A stretch of DNA of 21,107 nucleotides, from the NCBI GenBank assembly GCA_030180075.1, contig JASNJN010001001.1, forward strand, positions 1 through 21,107. The letters run 5' to 3'. The notes under the pieces were generated by a model. The model was not told the origin of the DNA and ran no database searches. It saw only the letters and a program-made list of their open reading frames with translations. Made by a program: the position numbers and the translations under genes. The stretch comes from Mikrocytos mackini. Taxonomy: Eukaryota > Endomyxa > Ascetosporea > Mikrocytida > Mikrocytiidae. Numbering within the stretch: position 1 is the first letter of the stretch; each line of letters begins with the position of its first letter. Below are positions 8,270 to 18,182 of this stretch, one piece after another.

Positions 8270-8657
8270 TATTGTTCTACGAGTTCCGAGTTGTTAAATT
8301 ACTCGGGTTTCGAGTTTGTGATTTTAGACCGAGTCGAGTATTTCGAGCGAGTTATTTTCCAAATAAGATTATAAAAATAAAGAAAATAGGACTCTAAACA
8401 AAACGATCATAAAAAGCGGGTTCGAAAATCCCCAAAAGATGAAACTTTGCTAAAATATCATTCGAAATTACCATTTTATTGCTTATTAATTTGTAACACA
8501 TATTTTGTGTAACCAGATGCTATATTTTACTATTAAATCTACATGTTTGTACATAATACTTTGAATACGTAGCTCGACCTCTAATTCGAGTCAAGTTCGA
8601 GTTGGATTTTGTCTCAACTCGGAGCGAGTACTTGTCGCGAGCCGAGTCGAAACTCTA
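8270..8657. mobile_element. hAT-like MITE with CGAG-rich ends
   Basis: Both ends are dense in CTCGAG-like words (ACGAGTTCCGAG left, CCGAGTCGAAACTCTA right), the subterminal-repeat style of hAT elements. It is flanked by GTTATTTG at 8262-8269 and 8658-8665, a perfect 8 bp duplication (identity continues for TA). The terminal repeats are only loosely inverted (TATTGTTCTACGAG against TAGAGTTTCGACTCGG), so the element is older or one end is decayed. Non-coding. Confidence 0.7.
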
Positions 8658-8837
8658 GTTATTTGTACTAATAAATGATAAACAAAACAACTGATGACAA
8701 ATTATAAACATGGATTTAATGAATTAATTAATGAAAGAATGTTCTGAGGTTACTGGTTTTGTTTAACTCTTCTGTGATCATTTTGTAGTATTCTTCTGAT
8801 ATAACTATTTTGTCTACCCATCTTTTAATCATTAAAC

Positions 8838-9143
8838 TCAGTGTAATCTTTGTTCTAGGGCCTCCTTTGTAGAAATGTGGCAAGCTATTCCAATAATATA
8901 CCTTCCGAAATATGGTAAGTAGTCATCCTTATTGAAGCAGAATATTCAATCCATTAATCTTAAGAAATTTTCATAGTTTATCGGGCTGTAGGCGAACACA
9001 AACCCGAGTAAAATTTCAAAAATCAATAATGATTCCTTTTGTTGGGCGTGTACGTTAGCTAGAAATCCTAGATCGCTAATGATATTAAGGTCTTTTCCGT
9101 ATAAACTCCTCAGTAGTTTCTTAAAATATCTAAATCTGGTCAT
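8838..9143 (-). pseudogene. unrecognised gene, divergent partner of the OTU-like gene
   Basis: A 65-residue frame starts with MTRFRYFKKLLRSLYGKDLN and contains LLIFEILLGFVFAYSPINY. After one TGA at 8946-8948 the same frame continues another 35 residues (NKDDYLPYFGRYIIGIACHI). A neighbouring frame at about 8745-8870 also looks protein-like (GGPRTKITLSLMIKRWVDKI). The helical, leucine-rich make-up suggests an alpha-solenoid or ARM-like fold, but I recognise no family. Its start codon is 54 bp from the OTU-like start, with AAATTTTAAAT motifs between, mirroring the TBP/EB1 arrangement. Probably a decayed gene. Confidence 0.45.
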
Positions 9144-9197
9144 TTAAATTTTAAATTATAATTTTGTGAAATTTAACTTTTTAAAAAAATAAAAAAG
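9144..9197. promoter_or_regulatory. 54 bp bidirectional promoter, unknown ORF / OTU-like
   Basis: The gap between two divergent start codons contains GAAATTTAACTTTTTAAA (9168-9185), ending about 13 bp before the OTU-like ATG. It is the same core as in the TBP/EB1 gap and before RuvB-like 2. Length, layout and motif all repeat the 3264-3313 case. Confidence 0.45.
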
Positions 9198-9341
9198 ATG
9201 CAACGAATTAATAAAGATGGGAATTGCTTTTTTAGAGCTATTTCCATCAGTTATATTCAAAACAAAGCGAACACCAAAGTATTAGGGAAAAGCTGTTCAG
9301 TTTCTTGAACAGAATAAACCCTTTTACAGCGGGTTTGTGAG
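9198..9341 (+). pseudogene. OTU-type cysteine protease, N-terminal part
   Basis: The product opens MQRINKDGNCFFRAISISY. DGNCFFRA is the catalytic Asp/Cys box of OTU-family deubiquitinases (D-G-N-C-L-F-R). Further on, across a frame change, come REKLF, FLEQNKPFYSGFV, which fit the next helix of the fold. At FYSGFV the gene is interrupted by a 1.06 kb MITE, with the rest of the domain at 10400-10885. OTU proteases remove ubiquitin. Genes of this type also occur as passengers in some Helitrons, so whether this was a host or an element gene is open. Confidence 0.65.
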
Positions 9342-10399
9342 GGCTCAATTGAAAAATGCCACAAAAATTTGAAAAATGCCACAAAAATTAAAAAATGCCA
9401 CAAAAATGGGAAAATGCCACAAAATTGAAAAATAGTACAAATTTGGCGTTTTGATTGTCCCAGAAAATAACCATGCTCAGAAAAAAAAATTTTTGAAAAC
9501 AGCAAATTTGTTTTTCAGGCAATAAATTTATGGAAAAATTTTATCTAACATTTTTTATCTCAGAAAATTAGTATTATTTTCCATTATCAAAAAAAAATTT
9601 TTGAGCCCAACAAAACTTTTTTATTGCCTAAAAACACGTTTTTATCATTTTTAAAACATTTTTGAAAAAAAAAATTTTTTTGGATTTTTTTTGAAAATTT
9701 ATATTTTTGGTTAAAAAGTCACCTCAAAAATTTTACTAAAACTAAATAAACCCGAAATTTTTTTCAAAAATTTTTTTAGAACCTTATAAAAGCATGATCT
9801 CAAAGAAAAAGCATTTTTGAAAAAAAATTCCGGAAAATATTCGCTGTATTGATACCTCAGGAATAGGTGTATAATATACCATTATTTAATTTTTAATATT
9901 AAATCGATCATAATATTTTCAGAATTTTTTTAAAAGTTTGTTTTTGTAGATCTCTTGAAAATACACGTGTTAAAAAATTTCCAAAAAAAATTCTCAAAAA
10001 TTTTTGTGTTTTTGAACTTCAACTTTTTTGAAAATTTCCTTGATGCACCCCCTTGAAAATTCAAAAAAAATGTTTTTTTTCAAAAATGTTTAAAAAGTTA
10101 TTAAAACGTGCTTTTGGTCAAAAAATTTTTTTTCATGTTCGAAATTTTTTTTTTGAGAATGGAAAAAAATATTTATTTTTTGGGGGAAAAATTTTTGGAA
10201 GCGTTTTTCCATAAAATTTTTGCCCGAAAAATAATTTGTTGTTTTTAAAAAAAATTTTTTTCTGAGCATGGCTATTTTCCGGGGCAATCAAAACTGGAAA
10301 TTTGTGGCATTTTCCAATTTTGTGGCATTTTCCCATTTTTGTGGCATTTTCCAATTTTTGTGGCGTTTTTCAATTTTTGTGGCATTTTTCAATTCAACC
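9342..10399. mobile_element. 1.06 kb TIR element inserted in the OTU-like gene
   Basis: It is flanked by GTTTGTGAG at 9333-9341 and 10400-10408, a perfect 9 bp duplication typical of Mutator-like transposition. The ends read GGCTCAATTGAAAAATGCCA and, inverted, GGTTGAATTGAAAAATGCCA. Each end has four to five tandem copies of an 18-20 bp unit containing ATGCCACAAAAATT. Inverted similarity continues inward for about 200 bp (both arms hold CATGCTCAGAAAAAAA and GTTTTGATTG). The centre is AT-rich and shows no gene. Confidence 0.9.
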
Positions 10400-10885
10400 G
10401 TTTGTGAGTGGTAGTTTCGATAATTATATAAAACAAATGGCTAAATCCGGTTTTTGGGCAGACAATGTCGCCATCGATTCCACGGCCAAAACATTAAACA
10501 TTAAAATTGTGTTTTATGTAAAATTTGAACTGAGGTATGTTGTCAACGAATCCGCCGATGTTGTAGTACATTTAATTTGGAAAAATCAAAATCATTTTGA
10601 TTCAATAACGAACTTGGATTTTATTTGCACCCTAAAGCTGTTGTGGAAAAAATAAAAAAGGAAAAAGTTAAAGAAAATAAAATTTTAAAAATAGAAACCG
10701 GTGAGAAATATAAGAAAGTTTTAGCTTCTTCGCATGTTGTTGATCAAAATTTTGCTGACGATTCTTTGAAATTTGGTTCAAATATATCGATGATAGAATT
10801 GTATAAATTTGAAGAAAAAATAAATCAATTTGAATTCTTTTACTGTATAAATTGTGAGGAGAGGTGGCCTGTCAAATTAAACTAA
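10400..10885 (+). pseudogene. OTU-type cysteine protease, C-terminal part
   Basis: Directly after the MITE the frame reads GSFDNYIKQMAKSGFWADNV, then AIDSTAKTLNIKIVFY and WKNQNHFDSI. Y-[IL]-x-x-M-x-x-x-G-x-W-[AG]-D and the NHF/NHY near the end (catalytic His) are the second half of an OTU domain. A frame change near 10620 leads to an 86-residue tail with lysine-rich sequence and EFFYCINCEERW, a Cys-x-x-Cys pair that may bind zinc. It continues in register with the first half once the MITE and one duplication are excluded. The original protein was about 210 residues or more. Confidence 0.65.
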
Positions 10886-10980
10886 TTGAATTCTGGCGTA
10901 TTTTGTCGTTATTGTTATAAAATGTAGATTCTAGAAAAATGAGGTTTTCGAAATTCAACAATATGTTACCAGGTAGACCC

Positions 10981-11367
10981 TAGGGGTTGGCCAAATATAC
11001 CCAAAAAATTTCAAAAAAATTTTTTTGGTTTTCCCATTTCCATAATCTAATATGAAAAAAACGAATATAATGATCGTTTTGTAACCAATTTTTGATGAGC
11101 ATATTCCGTCCTATTGGGGATATTTCGTCATGTTACAAGCATATTTCAGGATCTAGACAAATTATAATGAAAAATGGCCATTTTCAAAGATTTGGGTTAA
11201 TAATGGGAAATTAAATGCTCACAACTTTCATGCTCTAAATGTTCCCTATATTTAATTATAAATAGCAGCTCAAATATTTTCCCGGTTACTCCTCTATTTA
11301 TATTATGAGGATTCTATTTTCCGCTATAAAATTGAAAATTTTTGGAGCCGAAAATAGCCGACCCTTG
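10981..11367. mobile_element. possible old hAT-like element
   Basis: TAGGGGTTGGCCAAAT at the left faces GCCGACCCTTG at the right, which reads CAAGGGTCGGC when inverted, the form of hAT ends. No matching 8 bp flank was found and the arms agree only over about 11 bp, so it is either old or one end is misplaced. Non-coding. Confidence 0.4.
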
Positions 11368-12284
11368 ATGTAAATTGTTTATTAATTAATTTATGCCAAC
11401 TGCTTTGCTTAATATTCTCAGGAAGCAGCATGAGTCATTTTCGGTTTAAAATAATCAACAAAAATTTCGATTATTGGTTTGGAAAAAGGCCGTCCTTATT
11501 TTTATGTAACAAATAAGATATAATCAAGTTGAACAATATATATATACAGAAACGAACAATAAATGTTTTATTAAAAATCGCAAGCTTATTTATATTTGGT
11601 GTTGTTTATAATTTTAAAAGTCAAATATGTTACCATTTTCAAGTAAAAACTATTTTTGGGTTAATACACTAAATCATTCATATTTCTTTATTTAGCGATG
11701 TTTAATTATTTATAATCATTCATGTTTTACCACATCTAATTGTGATTGTTACCACCCATTCATTATTAAAATATTGTATTTTGTTTATTCGAATGAACTG
11801 CAAAAATTTGAAAGTTTAAAAAACCTTTTATTTTTCAGGTTATCCAATCATGACTTAAATAGATTGATGTTTTAATTATAAATTCAATTGTATATTCAAA
11901 TGGTCGTATTCTTTAAAAATAACCCCCAAGTTCAATACATATTTATTCATTTTAATCTCTATAACATTCTTTTGGCTCAGTTATACGTTAGTTATATGGG
12001 TTCTGGTTAAGACTTTTTATATTAAAAAGTAACAATTATGTTTTTCTAATCCACCTTTTACATCAATGTTATATTTGGAAACTTTTATGTTGTGTTTTTA
12101 ATTATATCCAATATGTACCATTCGGAAACTGTTTTTATGATCACCAGTATCTTAGAGAATTATATTATTCGTTATTTTATTAAGACTTTTTGAACATGAT
12201 AGAATATTTATTTTTAAGCCAGCTTGTTTTCTAAATACAATTACTAAATTGTTTTTATTTTAATGAATTTAGATCAATCTTTAA
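11368..12284. other. featureless AT-rich stretch
   Basis: No ORF above background, no RNA gene and no clear inverted pair were found. I searched it for the partner of the sequence upstream of the MULE transposase at 12285-14054, which should be here if that element still had both terminal repeats, and found no convincing match. Confidence 0.5.
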
Positions 12285-14054
12285 TCAGTAGTTCGTATTN
12301 ATATTTGAAAANATANNCATTCTTATCTTATAGTCATTCACAATATAATTTAATCCTTGTTTTCTAATAGCATAGTTAGCCATACTGGTGGCGACTTTAT
12401 GGGTGGAATTTATGGTTTTTGATCTATGTCCTTTTTCCTCGTTGTGTTTAGTAGCGTAATTACGAATGTTTATCTTTTCAATATTAATATCATGTTTTAA
12501 CAGTTCGTGTACCAGGAGATCCAATCTATTATTCCGTATACGATTTAAACGCTTTTGTTTGATCACGCCAAACATGCTTTCATGGAACATGTTTGTGTTG
12601 ATCGTTGAATGTTTTCTATAACATAGTGCCCAACGTTCCGGGCACATGCTATATCGCTGTTCAAAATAAGAAAAGAAATCTTCGAAACTTTCTTTTATAA
12701 AACAACAAAATTGCTTTAACGCTCGTTTAAACTCATTAACATTGGGAATCATAACCAGGTGGTTAAACTGTTCTTTTACTTCAGACCTTGCATCATGATC
12801 ATTAATCTTGAAAATTAAGTTTTTGTAAATGGCCTTTTTAAAGTGCCAAAAACAATATAACCAGAATGCCTGATCCATATAGTTTTCTTTGTATCCTTCG
12901 TAGAACATGTTAGCCATGTCTGACATGAAAAATTTAAGATGTAAATCTTTCAGGGAGTTTAGCTTTAGTCTTTTGAAAAATGTGCTCATTGTTTTCTTAG
13001 TTTCGGAGCTAGAAATTATATAAAAAATGGGACGAGCTCTCAAATTACGGTCCATTAAACTCCCGATTATCAGTTTAAATCCATATAAATTAGTTCCATG
13101 GGTGGAGTCGATGAGGAAAGTATCCGCGGCCTTATTGTTCTGGAGGAACGTCAATTGTTCTTTGGTCTGGAAACATAGAAGAAAGTCAATGTCACCAAAG
13201 TCTGTTTTGAGATTTGTATTAACATTTAGCTGCTTGTTTGAAACATTAGGGAATCGTTTAAGTAAAATGTTAATTTTTTTGTTATGTTCTAAACTATTAA
13301 GTAATAGGTTTAAGCTTGTAATATCGTTTTTGTCTAATCTGCTAATGATTGTGTATGTGTTGCGTAAATATCTCAAATACGCCATAGTAATTAACTGTGA
13401 TTTAAATTTTATTCGCCCATTTATTGAAGTAAGTACATTGTCGTAGATCGTTGAAAGATTTACTCCCGATTTAATAGTTGCTATCAATTTGTCTTTCAGA
13501 AGTTTAGGGAGCCGAATATTATCAAATTCAACGCTATGATTATGGAAGTTGTCATAGCACAATGAGAAACCATTTCCACGGGTTTGGTAAACTCTATAGT
13601 ATGCAGAGCACGTAAATTTATTGTTTTCTCTTTGGTTGCATCGAAAATAAGTGATTGTACCTCTTTGAAGATCTTTTGACCCTGAAGTAAGGATATAGTT
13701 GAAACGATCTTTAGTTAATGTGTTGAAAATGAAAGTATTTAAAGTTGCCAATGATCTAAAGAATTCCTTTTTAAAATCCAATTTTAAACTATTTGAAGTG
13801 CATTTTGATATCATTGTATCGGTATTTGGTATCGCCGGATGTTTTTTAGGAATTATATCTTCAATAATGTTAAAGATCAAGTGTTTTAGTTTTGTCTTGC
13901 CTCTATTAATGTGGTTGTAGAATGAATTTTTTGTTTTATAACTCTGTGTGCATATAAAACAATTAAATGTCTTTTTGAAGTTATGGACCCTCGTTGTGTG
14001 TATAGAAAGTGCTTTGGCGTTCTGTGCTACATATGAGCAATGATCACAATTCAT
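12285..14054 (-). CDS. MULE transposase with zinc fingers, unbroken catalytic core
   Basis: The 589-residue frame has two Cys/His fingers (C3-C6-H19-H24; C32-C35-H48-H58). A FLYWCH-type zinc-binding domain (about 116-173: YFRC, C149, HNH at 171-173) follows, then the MULE transposase domain. The catalytic triad is visible: Asp316 in LIDSTHGTNLYGF, Asp379 in FFMSDMANMFYEG, and Glu492 in NMFHESMFGVIK, with the family's C-x-x-H (C401-H404, CFWHF) between them. It would cut and paste an element with 9 bp duplications. The C-terminus runs into several N bases and stops without the SWIM finger found in its relative at 15719-18182, so it is either truncated or the end is mis-sequenced. The start is the first ATG and opens directly into finger 1. 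No terminal repeats were found around it. Confidence 0.88.
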   Translation of the reverse strand: MNCDHCSYVAQNAKALSIHTTRVHNFKKTFNCFICTQSYKTKNSFYNHINRGKTKLKHLIFNIIEDIIPKKHPAIPNTDTMISKCTSNSLKLDFKKEFFRSLATLNTFIFNTLTKDRFNYILTSGSKDLQRGTITYFRCNQRENNKFTCSAYYRVYQTRGNGFSLCYDNFHNHSVEFDNIRLPKLLKDKLIATIKSGVNLSTIYDNVLTSINGRIKFKSQLITMAYLRYLRNTYTIISRLDKNDITSLNLLLNSLEHNKKINILLKRFPNVSNKQLNVNTNLKTDFGDIDFLLCFQTKEQLTFLQNNKAADTFLIDSTHGTNLYGFKLIIGSLMDRNLRARPIFYIISSSETKKTMSTFFKRLKLNSLKDLHLKFFMSDMANMFYEGYKENYMDQAFWLYCFWHFKKAIYKNLIFKINDHDARSEVKEQFNHLVMIPNVNEFKRALKQFCCFIKESFEDFFSYFEQRYSMCPERWALCYRKHSTINTNMFHESMFGVIKQKRLNRIRNNRLDLLVHELLKHDINIEKINIRNYATKHNEEKGHRSKTINSTHKVATSMANYAIRKQGLNYIVNDYKIRMXXFSNXNTNY

Positions 14055-14196
14055 AAAAATATTTAAAATTTAGAAAATTTATTTTTGATTAGTCTTGTAT
14101 ATAAGGTAGTTATATACTTATTTTCACGCCACATATACCCATTTATCCTCTTTATACAACATAATAGATCTTATAGTCTTGTTTAAATAGCAAATT

Positions 14197-14559
14197 TCAA
14201 AATAACAAAATCCATTGTAAAATACCTGGGTGTGTTTTTAAACGACAAATTTTACTAGAAATATACAGTGGCATAATTATAAACAAAACAATATAGTTTA
14301 AAGATACTTTTATAATAAAAAATGAGTCACTTTTTTCCAGATTCCTTCGGGAAGTATATTTCCAATACAGTGTTGTCCCTTTTCTAAAAATATATGTTGG
14401 AATAAACTTAATAATTAATTTTTCATCCTGTTCTTTCCTAATACGCAATTTCCCTCCTGATACCCAAAATTTTCTAATAAACGTAGTTAAATCCAAAGAC
14501 TCAAGAATTTTAGAGCGAGTCCGATAATAATATAATAAATTTTTTTGTGCAACTTTGCT
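14197..14559 (-). pseudogene. Helitron protein, segment following Rep
   Basis: A minus-strand frame reads YYYRTRSKILESLDLTTFIR, then KLIIKFIPTYI. This matches the region that follows the Rep domain in Helitron replication-helicase proteins (Y-x-x-R, then a phenylalanine-rich strand). It lies one frame over from the Rep segment 14562-15519, at a run of A. The sequence after about residue 60 no longer resembles Helitron and ends at 14197. No helicase (Pif1-type) motifs are present, so the C-terminal half of the element has been lost. Confidence 0.55.
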
Positions 14560-14561
14560 GT

Positions 14562-15519
14562 TTAGATTTTTCTTTGAGTATTTATTTCCAAGAATTCAAA
14601 AAGATTTATAGTAATGTATCTAAAGGAGCTTTTAAACAATGGAGATCCCAATAGTAAATGAGAACACTCTATAGCCCCCATATCTCTTCCACCTAGGACA
14701 TTTATTATAGACGAAGAAAGCATTGAGGATATTTTAAGTTCTGGTTTATTCTCAAGTAGATCAATTAGAATACTTTTCATTCCCAATGAAGGGGGTTCGG
14801 ATTTAGTGACATACTTTGTTAAATAGTGAATGACGTTTGATTCCCCGGTTATAAGCTGTATATCTACATTGGCTTTCCATCCCAAAAGTTGCCAAAAATT
14901 GTGTTGATTCATCAAGCGGTCGTTTCTTTTAGGAACAAGTTTCAATGTGATATTTCCATTATGATTCTCATACTTTACACATGAAGAATCAAATAAATCT
15001 TTTGGGAATCCAAAGCGACATTTCTTCTTTCCCTTTATAGTACGAAGACAATAGTTTTCTTGGCATTTTGTATGTCTACAGCATCTTTTTTCTAATTCGC
15101 TGTATAGATAAAATATTTGATTATCAGGTAGAATTGGCGTGGTGTAAGAGCAAGGGTGTTGATCAAATATGGAGTTTTGATGTTTTACATTTCCGCAATC
15201 AATGAGAATATCATTAATTTTAATTAATTCAGTTTCTGCTTGTTGTCCAAGTAAGATGATGTTAGGATCAGGATGAACCTTGGATTTCTCCATAAATCCG
15301 TTTATAGAAGCTTTTGTTAAAGAATTCAAGCTACCAAGATCTTTAAGACGCGCAAATCCATGAATATGGATTGCACCCCGGTGTTGAAATTCAACACGAT
15401 ACCACTACCATTCCGAAGGAAATAACTTAGTAAAAAATTTCTTGAGGAAAATGTTAAACCGTCTAGTGAAATATGCATCTACAATTGCTATATTTTCTTT
15501 TATCACATTCTGAACTTCT
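14562..15519 (-). pseudogene. Helitron Rep (HUH endonuclease) fragment
   Basis: From 15519 leftwards the frame reads NVIKENIAIVDAYFTRRF, FPSEW, one TAG stop (15405-15407), then WYRVEFQHRGAIHIHGFARL. HIH (15360-15368) is the metal-binding HUH motif. Further on come CRFGFPKDLF, FWQLLGWKANVDIQLITG and HYLTKYVTKSEPP, whose paired tyrosines and lysines form the DNA-cleaving Rep motif. Rolling-circle Helitrons use this enzyme. The fragment lacks the N-terminus: it is cut exactly where the terminal repeat of the large MULE begins (15520). It has at least one stop and one frame change, so it is inactive. Confidence 0.85.
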
Positions 15520-15735
15520 ACACATCATAATTTTTAGGAAATAACTTTTTCATTCTATTTTTTTTACTCTATAAAATATTTTTCTGCTAATATTACTTAA
15601 TATAAACACATTTATTATTTATTTTTTTAATTATATATTGTCATTAAAGCATAAATTCGTTTTATTGTGAAATTTTTTTTTCAAATTTTAAAATTACAAC
15701 TCACAGAAAGCTTCAACTATGACTCCACCTGAACA
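15520..15735 (+). repeat. left terminal inverted repeat of the MULE
   Basis: 216 bp, mirrored at 20309-20524. It contains AAATTTTAAAATTACAACTC (15686-15705) and then the transposase ATG at 15719, so it holds promoter, leader and the first five codons (MTPPE) plus part of the next. It ends after GAACA at 15735. Confidence 0.93.
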
Positions 15736-18182
15736 CTCCGAATATTCGTACACCGATGGGTTTATCGATGAAGACTATGAACCTGATGAAGATATTTATT
15801 CTAAGTTCATATATCCCAAAACCAACAATTGCGATTCGGAATACAATGTAGCTCATGCGCGGAACAAAGTCGCTAAATCCGGCAAACCAAAAGTCATCAA
15901 ACGTATTAAGTCCTACGAATGCCCACAATGCCCTAAAAAGTACAGTTCCGAACAATCTCTCCGTAACTACAAGTCATCTGCACAGAGAATCAACAAAATA
16001 CTATTCATTTGTTCACATTGTGATTACAAGTCAAAGAAAAGACTTTGTCTTATAACCCATATACTAAAAAAACACAAAGATTATATGACATTTAATTATG
16101 AAACTTTTGATGATATACACAAGGCCAGCGAATATTTAGATGGAATTATTCATGATGGCCAATACAGTTTCACCAAATCAACAGGCTCTAAACGAGGCAA
16201 AACCGGTGTTGTGGACTATTATATATGTAATCAGCTAAAAGAACATTCGGATTGCTCTTGTTTTATCAAATATGTTGATAATAATAAAGAGATACAGATT
16301 ACATTCCAAACCCAACACAATCATTTACCAAATATTGATAAAGCTAAAATATCAAAAAAACAAAAATCCGAATTATACAATAAAATCAAAGACGACATTC
16401 CTATTAAAAAGATATATAGGAATATAACGAAAAATGTGTGTATAAAAAACTTGACCAAATTGAACACTATTACTAAAAATTATCTTAGATCATTAAAATT
16501 TGAATATCGAAAGAATTTTGGAGCAGGCAATGACGACTTTATAAATTCAAAGGAGTATCTTGAGATGAAATTAAATGATGGAACAATATCCCATTATATT
16601 ATGAAGAGGAAGAATGAAGCCGATCCCCTTTCTCACAAAGTTACAAAAAATTTTATATTGGCTTATCAAACCACCAGCCAGTTTGAAGCTTTACAATCAG
16701 AGTCTCCATTGTTTTTGATGGCAGATGCTACTCATGGAACGAATAGATATGGTTACTATCTACATTCGCGGTCCTTACTCACAATCAGAGATTTCTACCC
16801 ATATTAACAATAATCACTGATTCGGAATCCGAACAAACGATTTCGTATGTTCTAAAGAAGTTTAAAGACAAAAATTTGTTACCGACAACAATCAGAACAT
16901 TGATAACAGATTTGTCACACGTGTATGTAAATAGTTGGAAAACCGTTTTCCCTACTAAGTTGCAGTGGTTATATTGCAACTGGCACTTTAAACGCGCTGT
17001 GCGGAGAAATATAATGTCACGAATTCATGATAAGGATACTAGGAAGACTATTACAAGGAGTTTTGAAAATATGATTAAAACCTATGATATAAAGAAATTT
17101 AGAAAAAAATATGACACATTTTAAGATCAATGGAGTATAATAACGAGTCACTACATGCATATTTTGTTTCAACGTATGACAGTTGCGTAGAAAGGTGGGC
17201 GGCCCCATTTAGAGTTGAATCGGAACTTAACAACAATATGTTCCTAGAAAGCTTTCATGGGGCCTTTAAGAATGAATTTTTGGATAAAATCTCAAGAAAC
17301 CGGCTTGACTACCTCCTTACAATGTTAATCAATTATGATAGTCAACGCTCTTTGGTTTACCATCTCAATAATATATCTAAGAATCAAGAGTTTATGGGAT
17401 ATAGGGAATTAAACTCGTTAAAAAAGCACAAAAAATCTCTTAACTTAAAAGATAACAAATTTCACAAGCGCAAAGGAATTTTCTACTATAAAAAATACAA
17501 GATTGAGAAGGGGTCTTGTTATAACTGCTCACACAATTGTAGATTCTTATGTAAAGAATGCCATATCTGTAAGAATAGCTACAAATGTACTTGTTACTCC
17601 TTCGTAGTTAAGAAGGAGCAATGCAAGCACATTCACAAAGTACACACTTTAATTTCTTCTGATTTTAACAAACGTTCTAACACTAGTTTATTAGAATCAT
17701 TAGACCTAGGCAAGGAAATGGGCAAAACCTTATTGGATAAATTACCCGAAGAACAGAAGACAAACACAAACAATATGAGCAACAAAGAAATCGCGAGATT
17801 TAAACACAATACAACGCTCGAAATCCAGCCAGAATATGAGCTACAACAACATAATAATCAAACGTACTCTGATGGCGTTACGAATAGATCCGAAGAAATT
17901 AGCCATTGCGACAAAGAAGGAAGGCAAAATATAATAACTACCAAAGAATACATTTCTTTAAAATCAAAGAAGCTCATTAAAAAGACAAAGAAATTAAAAG
18001 AAAAGATTAAAAATACTAAATCTATCACATTTATTAACAAAATCAATTCCTTATTAGACGCGGCATTGCATTTACATGAAGATAATACCAATACGCCAAA
18101 AGGATTTGAAAAAATTGATAACAGAGTTAGTTACAAATCCCAGAAACAAAGGTTGTATAAGACGCGCAAAACAATAAAATAA
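15719..18182 (+). pseudogene. MULE transposase with zinc fingers and SWIM domain, frame-broken
   Basis: Three consecutive frames encode one transposase of about 820 residues. The first, 15719-16807, has an acidic head, a decayed finger (C68-C71, histidines replaced), an intact finger (C98-C101-H114-H119), a FLYWCH-type domain (YYIC, HNH at 200-202) and catalytic Asp336 in MADATHGTNRYGYY. A frame change at about 16785 leads to ITDLSHVYVNSW (second Asp, about 16909) and CNWHF. A second change near 17115 leads to MFLESFHGAFKNEF (Glu, about 17247), a cysteine-rich stretch and a SWIM finger (C153-x-C155-x9-C165-x-H167 of the last frame). A lysine-rich coiled-coil tail ends at 18182. All motifs survive, so two single-base sequencing errors are as likely as true decay. 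It shares its architecture with the protein at 12285-14054. Confidence 0.88.

Noticed and set aside
8212-8397. A 61-codon plus-strand ORF.
   Set aside because: It runs through the CGAG-rich end of a hAT-like MITE and has no recognisable domain.
9342-9440. Regularly spaced 18-20 bp units resembled a CRISPR array.
   Set aside because: There are no unique spacers, the units are mirrored at the other end of a TIR element, and the context is eukaryotic.
10090-10354. Minus-strand ORFs rich in Lys, Phe and Asn.
   Set aside because: They are translations of the A/T-run interior and tandem repeats of the MITE 9342-10399.
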